The translations under genes and the position numbers were made by a program. This document shows positions 24,142 to 35,585 of a DNA stretch of 64,000 nt, piece by piece. Within the stretch, counting starts at the first letter, position 1. The number at the start of each line of letters is the position of its first letter. The stretch lies in NCBI GenBank assembly GCA_001972305.1, contig BDDD01001639.1, positions 310,001-374,000 of the forward strand, read 5' to 3'. The notes beneath the pieces were generated by a model. That model was not told the DNA's origin. It searched no databases and saw nothing but the letters and a program-made list of their open reading frames with translations. The stretch comes from Cephalotus follicularis (Eukaryota; Streptophyta; Magnoliopsida; Oxalidales; Cephalotaceae).

Positions 24142-25602
24142 TAAGGGTGATCCAGCTGCAGCACACTAATCCATAGCATAAACTCTGCCTTGTACCGTAG
24201 GTGCAGATCCCATTGGCTGTTTACCACGATCTCCACGTGAACTAGTGCTAGGGCGGCCTTGCTGGAAACTTTCCTGAGGTCAATTCGAACATTGTCCTGT
24301 TTGACTACCTGGGTTGAACTGATTCTGTGGACACTGAGTAGATATATGATCTGAAGCTCCACAAGTCCAACATCTACCATCTTTCCACCAGCAATCCTCA
24401 GAAGCATGGTTGGTGCGACCACAATGCATACAGGGTTCAATAGACGCCAGTTCATCATCGGTAGGTCTAGAAGAACCTCCTTGCAAAGCTGTCCTTCGCT
24501 GACACCTCCGTCGTGCATCATGACCGGGTCTTCTCTGTTGAGATCCACGAGATTGTCTTCCCAACCTCGAAGGTTCTGCGGGGCTACCAATACTACGGGG
24601 AGATTCTCCCTACCTCGGATTGCTATGATATCCCGACCTTTGGGATTTATTGCTACTACCAGAACTCCTTCCTGACTGATCACCAGGAGGGGTAGGTCTC
24701 CGCTGGCATGTGCGGATCTCTAAACTCTGGAACCGTTGAGCCAAGGCCTCCACTTCTCATGCCCTGTTAGATAACTCAAAGAAGGATCGTAGATGTAGGG
24801 GCACTAACTTCTCTTGAATGTCAGGTCGAAGTCCTGCAAGGAACTTCTTAGCCTTTCGTGACTCAGTATTAACCAGGTATGGAGCTATCCTTGATAACTC
24901 AATGAACTTGGCCTCGTATTGGGCCACAGTCATATCTCCCTGTGTTAGCCCCAAGAATTCAGCTTCTCTCTTGTCAATTTCTACCTCGAGATAGAATCGG
25001 TCATTGAACTCTGATTTAAAGGTATTCCAAGAATATGTCATTCCAGATATCTCCCACTGGGATTCAATCATTTTCCACTAGTGTTCAGCTTCACCTTGTA
25101 GCATATATGTCGCAAATGCAACCTTCTAAGAGTCAGAACAATCCATGACTCGAAAGATCTTATCCATTTTCATTAACCACCTCTCCGCCGATATACCATC
25201 AGGATCTCCTGTAAAGGCTGGAGGGTTTAACTTCAGAAATCCGATCAAACTGTTCTCTCATCGCGAAGGTTGGTCGACTGATCTCCTTACAGCTACAGCT
25301 CGCCTAGCTGGTCGAGCGGCTGATGTCTATTCAGAAGACTCTGCTGCACATCTAGCTGGTACAGCAGAAGGTGGTTCTTCATCTTCATCCGGTTGTCCTT
25401 GAAGAAATTCATGCATTTGGTTTATCATAGCGCGCATTCTCCTCATGAATCCTCTTGGTTCCTCTCTGGCAGGAGCAGCAGGTTCTACTTCTTGAGGCGC
25501 ATTAACTTCTCCTTGTTCTTCGGCACCTCTAATTGAACGGGTACAGCTAGTTGACGGCCCAAACCTCTCTCCTCGTATGCTTCTACTTTGTCGTCCATCC
25601 AT
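24141..25602 (-). pseudogene. Tekay-A gag with two zinc knuckles
   Basis: The gag domain core is visible at 25071-24757 (SEFNDRFYLEVEIDKREAEF; AQYEAKFIELSRIAPYLV). Two CCHC knuckles follow (CMHCGRTNHASEDC and CWTCGASDHISTQC, in the frame 24564-24280). Several in-frame stops and frame changes occur (for example near 25327, 25071 and 24757). The start at 25600-25602 (MDGRQSRSIRGERFG) lies about 90 bp inside the primer-binding site, as expected for gag. Confidence 0.88.
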
Positions 25603-25694
25603 TCTGGTTCACATAAAAGAACGGGTCAATATCCATACATTTATCTTAATTCCACTTGCCAAGGGTCCTATCCTGGCATATCCAGAATAGTACG

Positions 25695-25706
25695 GCTCTG
25701 ATACCA
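25695..25706 (-). other. Primer-binding site of Tekay-A
   Basis: Minus strand TGGTATCAGAGC, complementary to initiator methionine tRNA, lies five bases inside the 5' LTR. It fixes element orientation. Confidence 0.92.
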
Positions 25707-25711
25707 AAACT

Positions 25712-28353
25712 TGCCACCCCCCCGAACCGTGGGATGGGCCCCACGATTTGACACGTGGCAATCCGTACAATCATAATCATAATTAAGCATAAAAATTAAA
25801 CTTAAAATAAACCATAACAATAATCCTTTATTTAATGTGTGGATATACAGACCCAGTTCGAATCATATAAATTACACTGCTATAACAAGAATAAAATAAA
25901 TACATAATTTATTTCCTGAAACTTTGACCATAAATGCATACTGTCGAGGAGGAGGAACTTACTGCAATCTTTATCCTTATTGCTGCTGCGATGTGCCTCC
26001 ACTACCTGCTCCTGTACCTGGCCCATTCAAAGGAATGGGTCAGCAACCCTATGGGTTATGTAGGTTACTACACATTCGGGCACATACCAGAGGAACAAAC
26101 AATACAAATAAAGGAGAAATAAATATAATAAAATACAATGCATGAGTCCAAAATCCATAACCTTTATCATCCTTTGTCCTCGGACTACTCTACTCAAGTC
26201 ATACTTAACAATCATATCATAGAGGAGTTTAGTCCGGTCATCCTATAGTCTGGTCAATAAACAAGGTTCACCTTTAGGCTCACCATCCCGCGGAATTCTC
26301 CGCCAGGTTCACCTGCTAAGCGGAATTTTCCATTTGCTCACCTGCTCTGCGATTCACCCTTTGGATCACCAGCTTTGGCAGAATTCACCCTTAGGTTCAC
26401 CATAGGCGGATTCTCTTGAGGATCACTTGCCTTGCGGTATTCGCCCCTTGGGTTCACCTGCTCGGCGGAATTCTCCCAATTGAGCTCACCTGCCAGGTAT
26501 CATGCTTATATTTATTTTACTCTCTCTCTCTTTTTTTTATTCCATTTATCATATTTATTTCTTTCCTTAGACATGTCCTGAGATTATAAGCTTGCATGGC
26601 GCACCTTTTATCTACTTAGTAAGTCCAGGGTTTTATAGCATGCATGGTACTTATACATATATGAGATGGAAGTTAGTGCGCTTGCAAGGCCATGCAACTG
26701 ATCATTTAATGTAAAAGTACAAGCCAGGGGCACATGCTTATACATTTACAATTTCCTTCTTCTTGTACGCATGCAGGGAGTACCACCAGGGAGCAACACA
26801 TGCGTAGCGCGCATGTTCAGCTTATGGCAAGGGACCACGATGGGTGTGAGCTTGGCTCATGGCAGGGAGGGCTCAGGTGTATGGCAGCCATAATGCGCTA
26901 CCAGGGAGTTTCCTTAGTCCCATGGAAGGGAGACACCAGAAGCTTTCATGACAGGGGAAGGCCATGGACGGCTCCACGGCATTGGCACCACGGGTATGGC
27001 TTCCCAGGTATGGCCCCTCTGGCTTTATCAACCCAGGCTCACATCTCCCCCGGCTCGTCACCCCCGACACATCTCCCTCGGCTCATCACCCCCGGCACAT
27101 CTCCCTCGGCTTCGTCTGCCCCGCACTTGACACCCCTGGCGCCATGACAGGGGAGAGGTAGGCGCCTCTGCCCGGCACCGCGGGCACAACAGGGAAGCTC
27201 GGCATGGCGTCCCAGCACGGCACCACATCTCCCCTGGCTCCCCACCTCCTCGGCGCGATACCCCTGTACTCTTGTCATTCATCCCAGGAGCACGCACAGT
27301 GCATCTCAACATGCCTTGGACGCATGCTTTTGTTCGCCGACGATAAAGGAAGCTCGGCGCTTACCGGCAAGGAGCTCGGCGTGTCACCATGCCGGGACGC
27401 ATGGCCAGCGAAGCTCCAAGCTATCGTCATGGAGTCTCTGCAATTAACGCTTTCGTGCGTTACTCCCCCCTTGTTTTGTATGAACACAAAAAAAACACAT
27501 AATATGGGGAAAGCAGGGGCCAAGTGCTAAGCACACCGTTTTGTGCTATAGGATTATACAAAATAGGGGAAGGAAAAAGGCAACCACGTGCTGAACGTCC
27601 TTCTCAGTAAAGAAAATGCCTACCCGATATAACATATATATAAATCCTACTTTACTAAACAATTGCACACAACAAAAAAAACACATACAGTAACAAAAAA
27701 ATAACAACACACATAGCAGGCACACAAGCACACAAACATACTGGTAGGCACTCGGACATGGAGCAACCTACCTGGAGTAAGGTTGAAAACGGAGATGCTT
27801 CCTCCTCTCCTCGTAAATTCTAACTTCTCTTCTTGGCAGAGGTCTGCTACACTCTTTGGCTTTGCCAATTATCCTTCCTTTCACATCCTTGCTCTCAGGG
27901 GATGAGGATTTATACAAGAGAAAGCACAGGAGACATGGGGCCTCCTTGCCCAACACCTCTCTTGTCTCCTACATTCCACTCTCTCACTCTCCCGATTTTT
28001 CTGGAACAAAACGTGCAGAGAATGGCTAAAAGTATAGCTCCCAGATCCCTCTTACCTTTTATAGTCATTATGGAAGGGTCCAGAATTTTCAGGAGATATC
28101 AAACGGATGCAGGCTGTTCTTCTGGGCTTGGGCTGACTTCCACAAATGGGTCCTCTCTTCTTTATTTTCAAGCCCAATCGCCTTATACCATATTAACTTC
28201 GGCCCAATAAAAAAAAATCTGAAGCCCAAGGTCGTAATCTATATCCCATTAAGGCCCAAATAAATACATCATAATTATCGAGTCCAGCCCAAAATACGGG
28301 AAAATAATTACAATGCCCAATAATAATATTTTATAATATTTGGGGCTCTTACA
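25712..28353 (-). mobile_element. 5' LTR of Tekay-A (2642 bp)
   Basis: It is bounded by TGCCACCCCC (25712, a mutated TGTCACGCCC) and GGGGCTCTTACA (28353) and matches 15693-20790 outside the nested sequences. It provides the empty-site reference for the solo LTR at 16569. No gene is contained; the overlapping GC-rich frames between 26734 and 27530 are accidental. Confidence 0.9.
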
Positions 28354-28496
28354 TTTGGGTTTCAACGTCGAGGAAAAATAACGGGACGTTTGTGGTTGAA
28401 TTTGAAATCTATAAAGGGTTGAGAGATAGGTCTCAGTACCAAGATGGTGTAGCATCGCCTGGTTATTAGTATCCTATGAAGCACCAAGTTGATCAT
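28354..28496 (-). pseudogene. MEF9-like second copy, 5' part
   Basis: The ATG is at 28494-28496 and the translation matches the N-terminus of the intact gene (MINLVLHRILITRRCY). A 7 base deletion near 28394, relative to the intact copy, shifts the frame. The Tekay-A element then cuts the gene at 28354. The 54 bp between the ATG and the Mutator-like element at 28551 is also shared with the intact copy. Confidence 0.9.
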
Positions 28497-28550
28497 CCTA
28501 GGTGTTTTTTTGGAGAAGGAACTGCATAGTAGAGCGGACTAATATTTGTT

Positions 28551-29582
28551 GGGAGCTGATAACAGGCACATTCAATGTCAGTGTTTAAAAAATGCAAAGA
28601 CGTTTTGGGTTTAATGACCAAAGAACCTGCGGTTGGGAGTAAAAGGGCGTCACAAAAATCCTTTCGTACGGTAAACTTAGACCACGCGTAGAGTGCTGCT
28701 CCTTCCTAGTCTTTATATGCCTAGTCTGAAACTTCGGCATATGCCTAGTCTACACGAGCTCTGCCTTAGGTTATGAGGTCCGCCTTCAACTGTCCGAGGT
28801 CTGCCTGAAACTACACGAGCTCTGCTTTAACTTCTGAGGTCTGCCTTCAACAGTTCGAGCATTACCTTAGCTTCTAAGGTTTGTATTCAACTTCTAAGCT
28901 CTGCATTCTATTTGCCCGAGTTCTGACCTATGCCACCGAGGTCTACCTTGGCTCCGGAGCTTTGCCTTCAACTGCCCGAGCTCTGCCTTAACTTCTGAGG
29001 TCTGCCTTCAATTGTCCGAGCTCTCCCTTCAATTGCCCGACCTCTGCCTTGACCTCTGAGCTCTTCCTTATAGGGACTTGATATGAGGCGCATTCAACAC
29101 CAATGTTTAAAAAATGCCAAGACGTTTTGGGCCATTAGATTTTAATTACCAAAGAACCTCATAAGCTAAGGCAGAGCTCGGGTAGTTGAAGGTAGACCTC
29201 AAAAGCTAAGGCAGAGCTTGTGCAGTTTCAGGCAGAGCTCGGATAGTTGAATGCAGACCTCAGAAACTAAGGCAGAGCTAGGAGGCAGAGCTCAGAAGCT
29301 ACTTCAGAGCTTGTGCAGTTGAAGGCAAAGCTCAGATAGTTGAAGGCAAACCTCAAAATCTAAGGCAGAGCTCGTGCATAGTAGGCATATGCTACACTAG
29401 GAATGAGCAACGCTCATGTTAGTAAATGAGCGCTGTGCGTGGTCTAAGTTTACCGTAAGAAAGAACTTTTGTGACGCGCTTTTAATCTCAACCACAGGAT
29501 CTTTGGTCATTAAAATCTAATGGCCCAAAACATTTTGGCATTTTTATATGGGATGCGTTAGTTTCGCTTCCTATCAAAATCC
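28551..29582. mobile_element. Foldback Mutator-like element (1032 bp)
   Basis: A perfect 10 bp target duplication AATATTTGTT flanks the element (28541-28550 and 29583-29592), the size typical of Mutator-like elements. The ends are inverted repeats of about 200 bp sharing the marks GG....TGATA, CCATTAGATTTTAATGACC and TAAACTTAGACCACGC. The interior is mostly the 20 bp GAGCTC/GAGGTC array in mirrored halves, with an extra end-like segment at about 29083-29158. No transposase is present, so it is non-autonomous. The same insertion site is occupied at the intact gene copy (63460). Confidence 0.88.
28756..29063. repeat. About 20 bp GAGCTC/GAGGTC array in the Mutator-like element
   Basis: Sixteen hexamer cores (GAGCTC, GAGGTC and variants followed by TGCCTT) start at 28756, 28775, 28796, 28817, 28836, 28857, 28876, 28896, 28918, 28938, 28957, 28978, 28997, 29018, 29039 and 29058. 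Steps are 19-22 bp, mostly 19 and 21, suggesting a 40 bp dimer. A reverse-orientation array fills about 29165-29385. Confidence 0.88.
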
Positions 29583-29659
29583 AATATTTGTTTCAAAATT
29601 TAATTTAATTTGTGATTTTTTTTAGAGAAAAAAAAACTTAAAACATAGAAATATGTATA

Positions 29660-30214
29660 GGATTTTGATAGAAAGTGCAAATAATGGTATCCCATTTAAA
29701 AACGCCAAATTGTTTTTAACCATTAGATTTTGATGATAAAAGATGGATGGTTGAGATTAAAACTCACAAAAAGGAGTGCAACGCTCATTTACTAAAATGA
29801 GCGTTGTGCTCAAAACGGCAGTGCAAATAAAATGCACTGCTTGTTTTGATAATGAACTCACAGGTCTGCTCAACCTAGACCAGGTCTGCTCAAAGAAGGC
29901 ATTGAGCAGGTCTGCTCACCATAGAAGATGCTCAATGCTCAATGCTTTTCCTAGTCGACTCCCAGGTCTGCTCAACATAGATCAGGTCTGCTCAAGGATG
30001 GCATACCTGTAATGAGTAGAAATGGGAGCAGACTTGCGAGGAGCAGACCGGGGAGCCGACTAGGAAACCTATGATGAGCAGACATGCTCAATACCTTCCT
30101 TGAGTAGAACAGACCTGGGAGCCGACTAGGAAATCTATGATCAGCAGACCTGGGAGCCGAGTAGGAAACCTATGATGAGCATACCTGCTCAATGGCTTCC
30201 TTGAGCAGACCTGA
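29660..30214. mobile_element. Mutator-like arm with CAGGTCTGCTCAA array
   Basis: The arm starts GGATTTTGATAG, the same terminus type as the neighbouring element, followed by the family core (CCATTAGATTTTGATGATAA). An array of CAGGTCTGCTCAA and GGGAGCCGACTAGGAAA units fills 29866-30214. A matching inverted arm lies at 45886-46345. No matching 9-10 bp duplication was found at the two outer ends, so it is uncertain that they belong to one element. Confidence 0.65.
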
Positions 30215-31400
30215 TGACATGACCCGTCCCCTAATAGCCTACCAGGATGATCTGTGCCTTGAAATATCATCTATATTATTCATTTCTTACTTAAAACTCA
30301 ACTCTTGCCATTCAACACAACATAATCATACCTTAACAATAGTACTAAATCTCAAGTTAACTTTTTCAGGAGAGTCAGACTTCATAACATGACTCTTTAA
30401 CTTATTTTAATCTTCCAGATTTTTTTTTTCTCTGGGGGTCTGCCTATGGTGACTTACCTTAACTTCACAGTAGGTCTGCCTATGATAACTAGTCATAAGG
30501 TTTCTCCAGCAGAGCACGCTAAGGTTTATATATATATAACTAAACCACTTTAGACTTTCACAGTGTTAAATCATAGGCCTACTCTGGGTGGTTTGACTTA
30601 AAACCTTAAGTCTAGAAGTCAACCAACAACTTCAAACTTTGGTCTCTGCATCCGTAGCCTGCATAGGCTTTTAAGCTCTACCTCTACATGTCTAGGTCTG
30701 ACTTTAAACCTTGAGCTCTGACCTTCTACTCCCGAGGTCTACTCTGGAGCTGGGAGCTCTAACCTCTACCTCTGAGGTCTGCTAACATACTCTGGCATTG
30801 ACCCTTGAGGTCACAGATGCGCTAAATAAACATGCCATGCTATGCCCAATCGGGCCAACAATGTATAACATGGCTCAACAAAGAAATGCTCAAACTCAAC
30901 AAGAAAGTCGACATCTCGGAGTATTTTCAAAAATCAAGATGATGTTTTTCATAAAAATCAGAGAGTCACAATAAACATTCAGATGATCAAAAATCAGGTA
31001 TGATCAATCAATTATAAGTTTAAAACATGTGCCCAGATATCACAATATAAAAGAATGATGCTCCCGGTACTAATAAAATAACATAATCTCATATATGCCG
31101 CCATCTCACTATGGCAATAAAAATCAGCTATGCTTTGCCGGAACTACCTCGGCAATAATAATTAGCTCTGCTCTTCCAGAACTACCTCGGAAGTAATAAT
31201 CATATGCTCTGCTCTGTCGGAACTACCTCGGCAATAATAATCATATGCTCTGCTCTGCCAGAACTACCTCGACAATAATAATCATCTACCGCAGAAATAT
31301 ATATATATATATATTATCCCAACCACACACATAGGCTACAGGAAGTGCGCCATCCTTCATATAGATCAATATAGGTAAAGATTAAGATGCAAGGCACTAA
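30215..31400 (-). mobile_element. Tekay-B family LTR fragment
   Basis: It begins TGACATGACCCGTCCCC, the reverse complement of the end of the solo LTR at 13669. It follows that LTR through the GAGGTCTG array (about 30650-30790) and the GGAACTACCTCGGCAATAA repeat (31080-31285). It stops near 31400, where copia-type LTR sequence begins. No gene is present. Confidence 0.65.
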
Positions 31401-31436
31401 TTAATCTCCACTTTAAATGACATTTCAGTGGTGAAA

Positions 31437-33244
31437 TGTTGATTGATATTCTTTTCTCTTCAAGCTTTTAGACAATGGCGTTTTCTCTTTGAGAATGGAG
31501 AAGCACGGCCTTGCAAGAAAGAATAGGAGAAAGAGCAATAATGTGAGAGGGAGAGATTACAAGAGAGAAAAGTCTTTGCCGTGTAATGCCAAGACTTTAA
31601 CAAAGTGTGTTAAGTAAGTTATGTAAATATCTTACTTTATGCCTTTTGTCTCTTATGCATTAAACCATTTTGTCATGCTACATTAAATACAACAATGACT
31701 CATCTCTTCCTTTAAATCATCTTTCTTCATTTATACATTACATTGGCCGCCAAATCTCTTACAATTTTTAGCATTGTCGTGTGATACAAATGAAGGAAAA
31801 AGAGTTGACAAAGTCAACAATATAAGGCTACTTTTGGGCATGATTTGGGCCTCCCAATATTTGACAATATTGAGCCCATTAATTTCGGCCAAGATGGTCC
31901 AACCTTAGGCCCAAATTCGGCCAACATATGGGAAAGTATACCAAGCCCAAAGTTAAGCCCAAAGCTCTCTCATAAACAACGAGTCCTCAAAGTACTCATT
32001 GTGAATATCAACCCTTTGCTTTGAATATTTTATCATGGAACTGCATGGACCTAAATCCAGCACATAAAATATCCACTAACAAAATAACATCTCCTTGATG
32101 TTAACCTTTCACTAAATGACATGTTTCCATCACACGTCAACCTGTTCAAAGTCAGGCAAGACCCGAAAGCCCGGTCATTCTTCGGTATGATGATAAATTC
32201 CTAGAACATCCCGTTTGTCTGGTACGACTAATTTAACAGTCACCAAATATTAAAATAGGCCCAGTATGAGCTCCAGTCACCACCCTAGATTCATGTATGA
32301 TCACATCTATCTATCATGGGGCCAGATAGCTGGTGCTTTATCCAGTCATCGGCATATGTGTCATGTTTCCTTCGTCATACTTAGCTCCGATCATCGGTCT
32401 AGGGTTTGGATGAATGTCACCCCTAAATTTAACCGTGATGCCAAATATCTATGATCGCACTAAGACTATGACAGACCTCCCATGGAAACTACCCCGTCTC
32501 CGGTCCATCTATAACCTGTACAGGATTTTAAGTCTGCAACATACATAGATAAATAGAGCTGGTCACCCTCAGCCCGGGTGTGACGATCCCTTGTTGTGCA
32601 CTCGCTCATACATCTCAATACAGCTTCCACAAGACCCAAAGACAACCCTTTTGTCAGCACGTGGCTAGTGCTGGGGAAGGCAAAAATCAAATTCAAGCAG
32701 TCACCACACAATGTATGCTAGCCGCTCAGGTCAAAGGAGACAACACAGGCGTGGACCTACTAGTCACCATAGACTATACACTACCGAGACCATAGGAATA
32801 CCTATTGACATGGGTATTGACTATCCAAATAGGGATCCTATTGGTGGGTCAGTTCAGCATTATGCATCCGCAAATGCACCCCACATTAGTTTCAGGATAA
32901 TACCGAATGGTCCATGAGAAGATCCATCCTCTCTCCCTGGGAGCAAGTATAATATGGCAAGTCTTTAACACGGTTCAACAATGGCCCAAAGAAAGTGAAC
33001 ATTTGACTTGAAACATTTTAGTCATAGGGAATAAGGAACCCATTATCATGGCCTCCATGCAAAGATATCCAACCCTTTGATGTGACAAGGCTATATATGG
33101 CATACAGTTAATTAAAATTAATTATTCTGTTCCTTTTGGTTGGTTGGGATAAGCCATATAATCATGCCAATATAAATAAATTTTACACATAGAACATAAA
33201 TGGAATGCATAACTGTATAAATCAAGAGTGTATATTTACAAACA
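31437..33244 (-). mobile_element. Copia LTR (Angela-like), isolated
   Basis: The stretch 32266-33100 is clearly related in order and wording to 7900-8640 of the copia LTR (for example TCATACTTRGCTCCGAT and GGTGTGACRAT). The right end TTTACAAACA suits a copia terminus. The left end near 31437 (TGTTGATTG) is a guess and no target duplication was found. It has no internal region. Confidence 0.6.
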
Positions 33245-33249
33245 CCACT

Positions 33250-33872
33250 CCACTTGGCATGTAGGGAAGTTTTGTTGCTTGTGGGGTACTCTACAAAAGC
33301 TACTATGTTACATATCAAACATGCATTAATTTTTGCAGAGCTCGAGGGTTTTGTCGCTTGTGGGTTACTATGCCGAAGATGCTATGTTGTAGAGCAGACC
33401 TGCGTTAATTGTTGTAGAGCTCGCAAGGTGCCTTCGCTTGTGGGGTACTCTGTCGAAGCTACTATGTTACAGAGCATACCTACATTAATTGTTGCAGAGC
33501 AGACATGCGTTGTAGAGCAGACATATGTTAATTATTGCCGAGCTCGAGGGTTTTGTCGCTTGTGGGTTACTCTGCTGAAGATGCTATGTTGCAGAGCAGA
33601 CCTGCGTTAATTGTTGTAGAGCTCGCAAGGTGCCTTCGCTTGTAGGGTACTCTGCCGAAGCTGCTAGGGGGCGGTCTCGGATACAGTAGTCTAGTTGCCT
33701 CGCAGTATGGTGCAGACCTATGATTTTGAGGACGGTGTGGAGGGAGTTGAGGAGAGAATTGCTTGGTAGAGCACGAGGACAGTGTGGAGGGAGATAAGGA
33801 AAGAATAAAAAAGGATTTTGAGTGCTCTGCCATTGACCTACATTTAATAAGAAAGGATTTTTGTGATGCGCT
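33250..33872. repeat. Array of GTTTTGTCGCTTGTGGGGTA units, Mutator-like arm
   Basis: About four units join GTTTTGTCGCTTGTGGGGTA, CTCTGCCGAAGCTGCTATG, TTGCAGAGCAGACCTGCGTT and AATTGTTGCAGAGCTCG. The same unit borders the PPR-SMR pseudogene at 46346-46445. The right part ends with AGGATTTTTGTGATGCGCTTTT, which matches the inner arm of the element at 28551. The 88-codon minus-strand frame at 33567-33833 follows the repeat and is not considered a gene. Confidence 0.7.
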
Positions 33873-34735
33873 TTTGAAAGACTACAAGAGGGGGGGTGAA
33901 TTGTAGTCTTTATAAATATATGAACTTTTTTCGATTTATGCCAATGATATAAAACTAAAGCAAAAATTCAATATAAAATGACCATAAATAAAGATATAAA
34001 TAGAGAGAGAGAGTAAGAGATTGCAAACATGGTTTAGAGTGGTTCGGCCAAACTCTTGCCTGCGTCCACTTTTCCCAAGACCTTTTGAGATTCCACTATT
34101 ATTCAACCTTGAATACAAACTCTGAATTTCTTTACAGGAGCAATTCGGTGCACATTTACAACTTCTTGTCATTGAACTCAATCACAAACACTTTGTCACT
34201 AAAGTGTATGAATAAGCTCACAAAAAACAACTCACAACAATAAGCTTACAACAACAGCTCAAGCATAATACTTGCTAAATAATAGTGAAGCTCTTGACAG
34301 AATGAAGAATTGTAGTGTTGGTTCTTGTTGTTGATTGTTCTACACTTTGCTGTTTGATCCAAGCCTCCTAATTATAGAGTTTCTGCAGGATATAGCCATT
34401 GGAGACAATAGAGAGCCGTTGAAGATGTTTTGGAAAGTTCTGCCACTTATTCAGTGTTGATAAGATTTGATCGCAATCTGCTGATATGTTACCATTGTGC
34501 CTTAATTTCAGTCTCCCCGTTTAAAGCTTCTTTGGTTTGGCAACTTTTCATTTTGCGCTTAGTAAAGCTCTACTGCTTTAAATAAAGCTTCATATGTTTA
34601 TAATACTTATTCAGTCTTCTTTGCCTCATTAAATAAAGCATCGTATGTTTGTAATACTTATTCAGTCTTTTTCATCGCTTTGCAAAAAGCGCTATAATTT
34701 CACATGTTTGAACAATTTTGTGAACTCGTTGTTCC
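33873..34735 (-). mobile_element. Copia LTR fragment, SIRE/Maximus-like
   Basis: It opens with GACTACAAGAGGGGGGGTGAA, a hallmark of the end of SIRE-type LTRs seen in reverse. It then runs as AT-rich LTR-like sequence with the phrase TTATTCAGTCTT twice. It passes into the array at about 34736. Boundaries are approximate and no coding sequence is seen. Confidence 0.5.
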
Positions 34736-35320
34736 AAAGTGCTCAACATAGATCAGGTCTTCTCAACACAGACTTCCAGCTCTGCTCAGCATAGATTTCA
34801 AGGTCTGCTCAACATAGATTAGGAAGCCTGCTTAACATAGATCAGGTCTGCTTAACATAGATTTGCAAGTCAACTCAACATAGATCAGGTATGCTCAACA
34901 TAGTTTTGCAAGTCTACTCAATATAGCTTTGATGTCTGACTTTGGTCACCTCTACCTCCGAGGTCTGTTGCAAAAATAAACGGAGGTCTCTGCCACCGAT
35001 ATGCCTTGGCTTCGGAGGTCTGCCTTCAATTATGCCAGGTCTGCCTTAGCTTCTGAGGTTTGCCTCTAATTTTCTGAGGTCTGCCTTCAATTTTTTGAGG
35101 TTTCCATTCAATTATCGAGGTCTACCTTAGCTTTCGAGGTCTGCCCGAGCTCTACATTAGCTTTTGATGTCTGCCCGAGCTCTGCATTAGCTTCTTAGGT
35201 ATGCCGTCAATGTTCGAGATCTGCCTTCAGTTGTCCGAGGTCTGCCTTGGCTTCTGAGGTGTACCGAGCTCTGCCTTGAGGTCTGTCGAGCTCTACCTTG
35301 GCTTCTAAGCTCTTCCTTCA
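34736..35320. repeat. Mixed CAACATAGATCAGGTCTG and GAGGTCTGCC array
   Basis: The left half repeats CTCAACATAGATCAGGTCTG; the right half repeats GAGGTCTGCCTTAGCTTCT and GAGCTCTGCC at about 20 bp steps. It resembles the arms of the Mutator-like elements at 28551 and 29660. It abuts the Tekay-B LTR start at about 35322. Confidence 0.7.
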
Positions 35321-35585
35321 GCCTCCCGTCTCCTAAACTCTAACCCTACCGGACAAGCTGTGACTGGGCTTTACTTAACCTTTTTTTTCTAGTTTATCCT
35401 TTAATCCTTCCTTTAACTCCAAAGTCAGACTACGTACATTTGATAGCGTTTAAACACTTTCTTTATTCCATAATTTCAACCTTTAATTCATAAATCAAAC
35501 TACACATACCAAACTACGTACTAGCAGAGGACTAGGCGCTACGCGTCGAGGTCTGCGTTATATCTCTAAACTCTACATGAGTCTT

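Larger units (their letters stand above)
15693..28353 (-). mobile_element. Full-length Ty3/gypsy Tekay-type chromovirus (Tekay-A), degenerate
   Basis: The element has two LTRs, a primer-binding site next to the right LTR, a polypurine tract next to the left LTR, and gag-pol on the minus strand. It is flanked by a perfect TTTGG duplication (15688-15692 and 28354-28358). The uninterrupted site in the intact MEF9-like copy (63256-63260) contains a single TTTGG. The chromodomain-like tail after integrase places it in the Tekay/Del chromoviruses, which are known to target heterochromatin. Many stops and frameshifts show it is inactive. A solo LTR and a probable CACTA-type fragment sit in its 3' LTR. 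Confidence 0.93.
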
